A stretch of DNA of 64,000 bases. Source: Streptomyces sp. NBC_00440 (GTDB taxonomy: Bacteria > Actinomycetota > Actinomycetes > Streptomycetales > Streptomycetaceae). A program made the position numbers and the translations under genes. The notes under the pieces are model-generated. The model saw nothing but the letters and a program-made list of their open reading frames with translations, did no database searches and was not told the DNA's origin. Positions 59,080 through 64,000 of the stretch are shown piece after piece; the first letter of the stretch is position 1, and each line of letters begins with the position of its first letter. Location: contig NZ_CP107921.1 of NCBI RefSeq assembly GCF_036014215.1, positions 2,799,501 through 2,863,500 on the forward strand, read 5' to 3'.

Positions 59080-60030
59080 CTACAGATCGCCCAGATCACC
59101 ACTCCGGTCGGCCCAGCGACGCCGATGAGCCCGAAGATACTTCCGCTTCACCTTGTGCACATCGTGCTTCACATAGAGATCGCCGATTATCTGTTGCGTC
59201 AGACCATCGACAATCTCGAAACGATCGGTGATCAGCCGAGCCCCGTTGTCAAAGAGGACGTGGCAATTTGGGCACAGACTCAGGATGTTATCCGGCTCAT
59301 CCGGCCCAAGGTGAGGTGCCCCCAAGGCGTGTATATGCGCGCCCTCGCTGTACGTAGCACCATCCAACCCGACGGCGAGGGTCGTCCTGCACATCTGGCA
59401 TGCATTCCCATAAAGCGCTTTTATGGCGCGCACATGCTTCGTGTTGCGCACCCTGCGCTGCGTGCTGATGTACTTCGCAACCGAGCGCTCAAGCTCAGTC
59501 GAATCGTCGGTGTCAGGATCCGCGCATACTCCGGTAGCAGCCTGCAAGGGATCTTCGATGTCATCCTTGACCAACCTGTACTGCCACATCAGATGACCCC
59601 GAGCTGTACGAACACCCCAGTAGTCGTCCACGTGATAGAGGCCTGCGTACTCATACCCCTTGCGCGCCTTGCCACTTACTATGCCCAAGCCTCGGACAAA
59701 CCGAATGGGTAGCCCTTCTCTGAAGTTCAGGACCAGCCCCGCGTTGGACCCAGTCAGCTCCTGGTCTTTGGTGATGTGGCCCGACTTGTCGCGATCTCCG
59801 CCTCGGGCGGTGTAGATGATGATGTCGCCATGATCCTCGTCAGCGGCGTAGCCTCCGCTGGCGACGATGGAGTCCACACCCTCAGCGGCCGTCCCCGAGA
59901 TCCCCGCGCCCCGCTGGCGATGCACGTTCTTGGCATACAACTCGTTGTGCGAAGCGAACGTCTGCCCCTCCACAACACCAGGAGGAGGGCCAAAGTAGAT
60001 CTTCTTAGGTGAACCGTTCGAGGACGACAT
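59080..60030 (-). CDS. YDG/SRA-HNH modification-dependent endonuclease
   Basis: 316 residues from ATG 60030; no ribosome-binding site, but an AT-rich caatat 8 bases upstream could be the -10 of a leaderless transcript. N-terminal YDG/SRA domain (~8-150): FGPPPGVVEGQTFASHNEL, GISGTAAEGVDSIVASGGYA, GDIIIYTARGGD, the pocket that flips out a modified cytosine. C-terminal HNH nuclease (~220-285) with zinc pairs NACQMC and SLCPNC, and GAHIHALGAP / NILSLCPNCHVLFDNG as the ββα-metal core. This SRA-HNH layout is that of type IV restriction enzymes cutting 5mC- or 5hmC-containing DNA. Likely defence against modified phage or methylated foreign DNA; methylation specificity not readable. Confidence 0.92.
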   Translation of the reverse strand: MSSSNGSPKKIYFGPPPGVVEGQTFASHNELYAKNVHRQRGAGISGTAAEGVDSIVASGGYAADEDHGDIIIYTARGGDRDKSGHITKDQELTGSNAGLVLNFREGLPIRFVRGLGIVSGKARKGYEYAGLYHVDDYWGVRTARGHLMWQYRLVKDDIEDPLQAATGVCADPDTDDSTELERSVAKYISTQRRVRNTKHVRAIKALYGNACQMCRTTLAVGLDGATYSEGAHIHALGAPHLGPDEPDNILSLCPNCHVLFDNGARLITDRFEIVDGLTQQIIGDLYVKHDVHKVKRKYLRAHRRRWADRSGDLGDL

Positions 60031-60108
60031 CCGAACATATTGGCGAAACAGGTCGACCGAACGGCCGCCTGGTCGAATCTTGGCCAATTTCGAGCGTTTG
60101 ATGACCTG

Positions 60109-60129
60109 TTCGCGTCTGTCAGACGCGAA
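60109..60129. promoter_or_regulatory. 21-nt palindrome upstream of the SRA-HNH gene
   Basis: Perfect dyad ttcgcgtctg-t-cagacgcgaa in the 166-bp gap between the HATPase and SRA-HNH genes, 79 bp before the endonuclease start. A likely operator or, less likely, a small terminator for the HATPase gene. Confidence 0.6.
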
Positions 60130-60196
60130 ACTCCTGAGGGCCCCCCATCCGCACCAAACCGTCCGTCCGCTTCGATGAGTCCTGCCACCGGTCGAC

Positions 60197-60853
60197 CTAT
60201 ACCGCCTCTCGCAGCTCAGCCTCAAAGCGCCTCTGCGCACGATCCAATACCTCGTCTGGGTCGCACCCATGAGCCCGAAGCCAGTGGAGGAAGTCAGCGA
60301 TTACCTCGATCGCGGTCACCTCCGCCACCGCCACGCTCAGCACCGTCGAGGGCATCGAGCGAGGCAGCCTCGTCGCTCCGTACAGAGCGAGCATCGCTTC
60401 GGCCCTCGCCACCCCAGCGCCTCCGCTGTGGCCGTTCGGCGCAGTGAGCCCCGTTGCCAGCTCGCACCAAGTGACCTTTCGATCCGCGCGCAGTTGGACG
60501 CCCCAACGGTCCGCCATCGCATCGACGAGCGTCATGCCTCTGCCAGCCTCGGAGTCCTCACTTGCAGAAATCAATGTGGGCAAAGCGCGGGTGTCAGGGT
60601 CGTGAACCTCAATACGCAGGTACGTGCCGTTCATCGATACGGCGAGCGTGACCGGCGTGCCGGGTCCGACATGCCTGATGACGTTGGCTGTCAGCTCACT
60701 GACACACAGCTGAGCTGCCTCAATCTGACCCTGGAGGCCCCACTGGCACAGGTGCAACCGCATCACGTTACGGAGACCGGCCACCTCCTCCGGTTCGGCC
60801 AGGAAGGCCAGCTCCCAACTCTTGCGCTGAACCTCACAGCGACAGTCGTTCAT
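60197..60853 (-). CDS. HATPase-type anti-sigma/regulatory kinase-like protein
   Basis: 218 residues; ATG 60853 fits aggggttgatgtac best, with ATG 60859 as alternative. HATPase_c (SpoIIAB/RsbW-like) domain: the N-box ELTANVIRHVG, GxG-type EAGRGMTLVDAMADRWGVQ. The N-terminal Trp/Leu/Cys-rich part is typical of Streptomyces relatives that lie beside XRE-DUF5753 and DUF397 genes. It probably binds ATP and a partner protein rather than acting as a full kinase. A C-terminal ~70-residue helical extension (VAVAEVTAIEVIADFLHWLRAHG) is extra to the domain. It is the partner of the divergent regulator at 61062, and it points into the endonuclease gene. Confidence 0.88.
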   Translation of the reverse strand: MNDCRCEVQRKSWELAFLAEPEEVAGLRNVMRLHLCQWGLQGQIEAAQLCVSELTANVIRHVGPGTPVTLAVSMNGTYLRIEVHDPDTRALPTLISASEDSEAGRGMTLVDAMADRWGVQLRADRKVTWCELATGLTAPNGHSGGAGVARAEAMLALYGATRLPRSMPSTVLSVAVAEVTAIEVIADFLHWLRAHGCDPDEVLDRAQRRFEAELREAV

Positions 60854-61061
60854 GTACATCAACCCCTAGATACTGAAGGCTTGTTAGCTTCACGCAATGG
60901 TTCCCTCACTTAGAGTGGCAGTGGAACTCTCGAAATGGAACTCTCATACAGTTGCTTCGTGAAGCATTGGGCGGCGCCATGCGCCCCCGGCGTACGCCGC
61001 CTTGCCGCCTTAGCTACACAGCGGCAGTCTCAGCGGGAGTTCGACATGAAGGGCTGGAAAC

Positions 61062-61907
61062 ATGGCCGTTGGTCCCACCACACGTAGGCGTCAACTGGGC
61101 TCGGATCTCCGACGCCTCCGGGAACGTAAGGGCCTCACCCTCGAAGAGGCGGGCGCGGGAGTGGGGATCTCCAAGGCGACGCTGAGCCGATATGAGACCA
61201 AGGAGGGCTCGGTCAAATGGCCCACCGTGGACGCGCTCTGCCGCCAATACGACGTCAGCGACGGAGAACGTGAGGCCCTCGTCGAGCTGGCCAAGGGCGC
61301 CAAGATCCAGGGATGGTGGCGCTCGCTGGCCGACCCCATCCCCGAGTCCATGAATCTCATGCTCACGCTGGAAGATGAGGTGCTCAGCGAGGATCACTTC
61401 GCCTGCATGTACGTACCGGGGCTTCTCCAAACTCGGGCCTACGCCGAAGCCGTCCACCGCGCCTCCGAAATGCGTTGCACCGAGAAGGAGGTGCAACACA
61501 TGGTCGATATCCGGATGAAGAGGCAGGAACTTCTCAAACGTGAGCAGCCGCCCCATATTTGGGCGGTCATCGACGAAGCAGCCATCCGTCGCAGGGTTGG
61601 CGGTCGCAACACTATGCGGGATCAGCTCCTGCACCTGTTGACGGTGTCCGATTGCCCCGACGTCACTGTCCAGATCCTGCCGTTCAGCACCGGAGCACAC
61701 GCTGCCGCCGTAGGTAGCTTCACCATCCTTGGCGGCCAGACAGCTCACCTGGATGTCGTGTACGTGGACATCATCGGGGGCGGCCTGTTCATGGAGAAGC
61801 CGAAAGAAATCGAACGCTATAGATTGGCCTTCCAGTACCTCCGTGCGCAGGCACTCGACATCGACGCCTCCGCCGACCTCATCCGAAGCGTGGCCAAGGA
61901 GAGTTAA
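61062..61907 (+). CDS. XRE-family regulator with DUF5753 domain
   Basis: 281 residues. N-terminal helix-turn-helix: LGSDLRRLRERKGLTLEEAGAGVGISKATLSRYETKEGSVKW as the standard XRE block (residues ~12-52). The rest is DUF5753: LADPIPESMNLMLTLEDEV, MYVPGLLQTRAYAEAVHRA and VQILPFSTGAHAAAVGSFTIL. This is the WhiJ/AbaA-family regulator found in many copies in Streptomyces, always with a small DUF397 partner. It overlaps the DUF397 gene by 1 nt (TAATG). Likely a development- or condition-linked repressor relieved by the DUF397 protein. Confidence 0.94.
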   Translation: MAVGPTTRRRQLGSDLRRLRERKGLTLEEAGAGVGISKATLSRYETKEGSVKWPTVDALCRQYDVSDGEREALVELAKGAKIQGWWRSLADPIPESMNLMLTLEDEVLSEDHFACMYVPGLLQTRAYAEAVHRASEMRCTEKEVQHMVDIRMKRQELLKREQPPHIWAVIDEAAIRRRVGGRNTMRDQLLHLLTVSDCPDVTVQILPFSTGAHAAAVGSFTILGGQTAHLDVVYVDIIGGGLFMEKPKEIERYRLAFQYLRAQALDIDASADLIRSVAKES

Positions 61908-62104
61908 TGACCAAGGGGCCGGAACCTCGCTGGTTCAAATCCACCTTCAGCGGGGGTAGCGGCACAGAGTGCGTCGAGTGCGCACCGGCATGTGACGGAA
62001 CGCTGGTGCGCGATTCGAAGCAGCCGAACGCCGCCCGGCTTACTGTGAGTGGACCCGCCTGGGCAGGGTTCATAGGAGCTGTGCGAGCAGGTCAATTCGG
62101 CTGA
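61907..62104 (+). CDS. DUF397 family protein
   Basis: 65 residues, ATG overlapping the regulator's TAA by one base. The family core is present: WFKSTFSGGSGTECVECAP, then LVRDSKQPNAARLTVSGPAW and a Trp/Phe-containing end. DUF397 proteins pair with DUF5753 regulators and act as their antagonists or cofactors. Confidence 0.95.
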   Translation: MTKGPEPRWFKSTFSGGSGTECVECAPACDGTLVRDSKQPNAARLTVSGPAWAGFIGAVRAGQFG

Positions 62105-62149
62105 AGCCCCTCGGGTCACGACCGGACGGAGCAGTACGAGCACTCCCCC

Positions 62150-63433
62150 TCACGACAGCTTGAACCCGCCCAAGTCAGCACCCGCCCCCGGGTGATCAGG
62201 CCAGTCGACCGCGTACGCAGCATCCCGTCCCGTGCCCAGCCGGGCATAGCGGAGCAGTTCGCGGACGATGCCGGCGTTGCCCATGCCCCAGCCTGTGTGG
62301 GGTGTGAGTTCGCTCGGGGTGGCTCGGTGTTCGAGGTTCGACCAGCACACTCCCGCCGCGTCCTCGATCGACCGGGAGGCGAGGTCCGTGACGAGGATGT
62401 TCGCGAAGTCCAGGCCATCGCCGTGTTCGACGTACCGGTCGCACGCCAGCGCCAGTACCCCTGCCGTCCCGCAGCACCGGCCGTTGTTGTCCCAGAAGCC
62501 GGGGCGCAGCCGCTGTGGGAGGCCGGAGTGGGTGACCGTGTGCCAGCACCCGTCCGCCAGTGCCGACCAGGACGGGTCCTGGAGGGCCGCCGCCAGCAGC
62601 CGGAACGCCTGGGCGTCGCCCGTCGGGCCGTGGCACCAGCCGTAGCTGTAGCGCTCGATGCGGTCCGGGACGTGCTGCGGGTCGGAGTGCGGGACCAGGA
62701 AGCCCGCCGGGCCCGCCTCGTTGCGGGCGGCCACGTCCGAGGCGCCGGCCACTGCCAGTTCGGTCAGGTCGGGGCGTCCGGCCTGCCGGCCCACGGCGGC
62801 CAGTGCGTACGCGATGCCCAGTGTGCCGTGCGAGAGATGGTGGAATCGGGCCGGTGCCCCGGACAGCGACTCCCACTGCACGCCGCCCGCTGTCCGTTCC
62901 GCGGTACGGAGGTAGGGCGTCACCGCGCGTACGGCCAACTCGTCTTCTCCCACGGCCAGTGCGCCCAGAGCGATGCCCGCGTTGCCGATCAGCAGGTCGA
63001 ACCATCTGTCGTCCCAGCGCGTTCCGTCGAACCGGGACCGCACCCGCTCCATCGCCCGGTCCGCGGCCGCGCCTGCGGCCGTGTCCCCCAGCAGTCCGTG
63101 CACCGCGCGCAGGGCTACGGCCATTCCGGTCAGGCCCGTGTACAGGGAGCTGACGTCCCACTCCTCCGCGGCGGCCGCGAGGGTCAGTGCGCCCCGCGCT
63201 GCGGCATCGCCGTACCGGTCGTCGCCGAAGTGCTCCCGGCCTTCGAGCAGCGCCAGCACGATCCCGGCAGTCCCGCTGTAGAGGGTGGGGTCCAGTTCCT
63301 CGTCGGTCGTGGTCTCCGTCCAGGCCAGGCCGTTTCCGGTGTCCCGCGCCGAGCCGACGAGCCAGTCCAGACCTCCCCTGCCCAGGGCCTCGGCGGCAGC
63401 CGGCAGATCTCGCTCGGTGGGCTCTGTGATCAT
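62150..63433 (-). CDS. Stand-alone LanC-like lanthionine cyclase homologue, CCG type
   Basis: 427 residues. The alpha/alpha toroid repeats of LanC show as Gly-x-Gly-rich helix starts (LYSGTAGIVLALL, SSLYTGLTGMAVALR, WFDLLIGNAGIALG, LSHGTLGIAYALA, GPTGDAQAFRLL, CCGTAGVLALA, TGWGMGNAGIVR). Zinc ligands: C267 (GWCHGP) and the pair C320-C321 (GRCCGTAG); the second of these is His in most LanC enzymes. Conserved His202 (HLSHG) is present. No lanthipeptide precursor, dehydratase or protease is adjacent, so a free-standing role or a precursor elsewhere is likely. Family call firm, activity unproven. Confidence 0.88.
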   Translation of the reverse strand: MITEPTERDLPAAAEALGRGGLDWLVGSARDTGNGLAWTETTTDEELDPTLYSGTAGIVLALLEGREHFGDDRYGDAAARGALTLAAAAEEWDVSSLYTGLTGMAVALRAVHGLLGDTAAGAAADRAMERVRSRFDGTRWDDRWFDLLIGNAGIALGALAVGEDELAVRAVTPYLRTAERTAGGVQWESLSGAPARFHHLSHGTLGIAYALAAVGRQAGRPDLTELAVAGASDVAARNEAGPAGFLVPHSDPQHVPDRIERYSYGWCHGPTGDAQAFRLLAAALQDPSWSALADGCWHTVTHSGLPQRLRPGFWDNNGRCCGTAGVLALACDRYVEHGDGLDFANILVTDLASRSIEDAAGVCWSNLEHRATPSELTPHTGWGMGNAGIVRELLRYARLGTGRDAAYAVDWPDHPGAGADLGGFKLS

Positions 63434-63513
63434 CGGCCCAGCGTCCCACGGCCGTACCGGGCCGACAATGAGCTTTCTTGCCTGCCGGGCGGGCCGGAGG
63501 ACATGCTGGCCCC

Positions 63514-63894
63514 GTGCCAGGACAGCAGCGTAAGCGGAGGAATCAGCAGCGGGGCGGCCCGTTGCGGGGTGCCGGAGCGGGGCGGTGGGAAGTCGTTTTC
63601 GAGACCCAGGACGCGGCGGAATGGCAGAGTTCGGTGCCGCGGATCCGGAGTGAGCTCGGGCTGACTGATGCGTCGATGCTGCGCGTGGACACGCTGCGCG
63701 GTCCCAACCCGGGTCCCAACTCTGGTCCCGACCCCGGTCCCGATCCCGGTCCCGGTCCCGGTCCCAACTCCGACCCCGATCCCGGTCCCGGTCCCGGTCG
63801 TGCGGAGCCGCCGACCACCTATCGCCTGAGCATGTTCGTCCCGTATCCGCAGACCGCGCCTCAGCCGGAGCCGCCGGAACAACCGAACGGCTGA
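63514..63894 (+). CDS. Small Gly-Pro repeat protein of unknown function
   Basis: About 126 residues with a tentative GTG start at 63514 (ggagg lies 14 bases upstream; a TTG at 63478 is also in frame). A short globular part (RWEVVFETQDAAEWQSSVPRIRSELGL) precedes a Gly/Pro/Asn/Asp repeat (~63-100) and a final segment TTYRLSMFVPYPQTAPQPEP. No known family. Opposite in direction to the LanC-like gene, with the starts about 80 bp apart. Confidence 0.5.
   Translation: MPGQQRKRRNQQRGGPLRGAGAGRWEVVFETQDAAEWQSSVPRIRSELGLTDASMLRVDTLRGPNPGPNSGPDPGPDPGPGPGPNSDPDPGPGPGRAEPPTTYRLSMFVPYPQTAPQPEPPEQPNG
63701..63797 (+). repeat. Hexanucleotide-periodic Gly-Pro repeat
   Basis: Units of ggtccc plus a variable triplet (aac, gac, gat, ggt) repeated about 11 times, encoding alternating Gly-Pro with Asn/Asp/Gly. 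Confidence 0.85.
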
Positions 63895-63976
63895 GTGTGC
63901 TGGGGCGGGCCGACGCGTCAGTGAAACGTCGCCGCCTCTTTCTCGTCGCGGTTCCGGCCGTGGGAGCATCGGCACC

Positions 63977-64000
63977 ATGCAGTACCGGTATGCCACTGAG
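63977..64000 (+). CDS. Start of an unidentified gene, cut by the window edge
   Basis: ATG at 63977 preceded by gtgggagc, a reasonable ribosome-binding site; eight codons (MQYRYATE) are visible before the edge. Too little remains to name it, and it could be a chance start. Confidence 0.35.

Noticed and set aside
55453..60900. Integrated phage or ICE around the restriction genes
   Set aside because: No integrase, relaxase, att-like direct repeats or structural genes were found; only content and codon use suggest transfer.

Overview
The window is high-GC actinobacterial DNA, almost certainly from a Streptomyces chromosome. The support is strong third-position GC bias, GTG/TTG starts and many 4-nt start/stop overlaps, a leaderless-looking promoter, class E and class F sortases, an AA10 chitin-active oxygenase, an SPFH/Band-7 gene, and an XRE-DUF5753 / DUF397 / HATPase set of the WhiJ/AbaA type. 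No rRNA operon, CRISPR array, prophage or complete insertion sequence is visible.

Layout. 0-4.4 kb: a tightly coupled set (Fe-S RecB-like PD-(D/E)XK nuclease fragment, a middle protein of unknown family, an Upf1/Dna2-like SF1 helicase) and a small orphan gene. 4.6-10.2 kb: a degenerate primase/polymerase-like gene running into a tRNA-Lys(CTT), a secreted M6-type metalloprotease, a PAS-GGDEF-EAL cyclic-di-GMP protein and a luciferase-like oxidoreductase. 10.4-19.1 kb: a catabolic island with two Asp/Glu-racemase-superfamily enzymes, a D-2-hydroxyacid dehydrogenase, an amidase, a DUF3830 protein, an EhuBCDA-type amino-acid ABC importer and an IclR regulator. The second tRNA-Lys follows. 19.2-27 kb: DHA2 exporter, acyl-CoA synthetase, LPMO, SPFH protein, a peptidoglycan-directed hydrolase and the third identical tRNA-Lys. 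27-29.5 kb: a class F sortase with a likely substrate, and a HAD-IIA phosphatase.

29.5-38 kb: a 2-aminoethylphosphonate-type uptake and degradation locus (AP-superfamily phosphohydrolase, binding protein, two permeases, ATPase, phosphonatase-like HAD hydrolase, FAD amine oxidase, GntR-UTRA regulator). An identical 15-nt near-palindrome lies about 78 bp upstream of both of its transcription units. 38-47 kb: an LAxTG surface protein, ROK regulator divergent from a Gfo/Idh dehydrogenase, TetR / FMN-reductase / DHA2 exporter cassette, FAH-family hydrolase, a YidC paralogue and DUF6412. 47-55.5 kb: HxlR divergent from an MFS exporter, a DUF3311 plus sodium:solute symporter pair, a class E sortase, SEC-C and YrhK-like proteins, and an APC permease.

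55.9-62.1 kb looks different: less extreme codon bias and restriction-like content. A PLD-SF2 helicase-DUF3427 protein meets a YDG/SRA-HNH endonuclease tail to tail with one base between stop codons, followed by the HATPase / XRE-DUF5753 / DUF397 set. This is the best candidate for an accessory, possibly undescribed defence module. 62.1-64 kb holds a lone LanC-like cyclase with a CCG zinc motif, a Gly-Pro repeat protein and a gene start at the edge.
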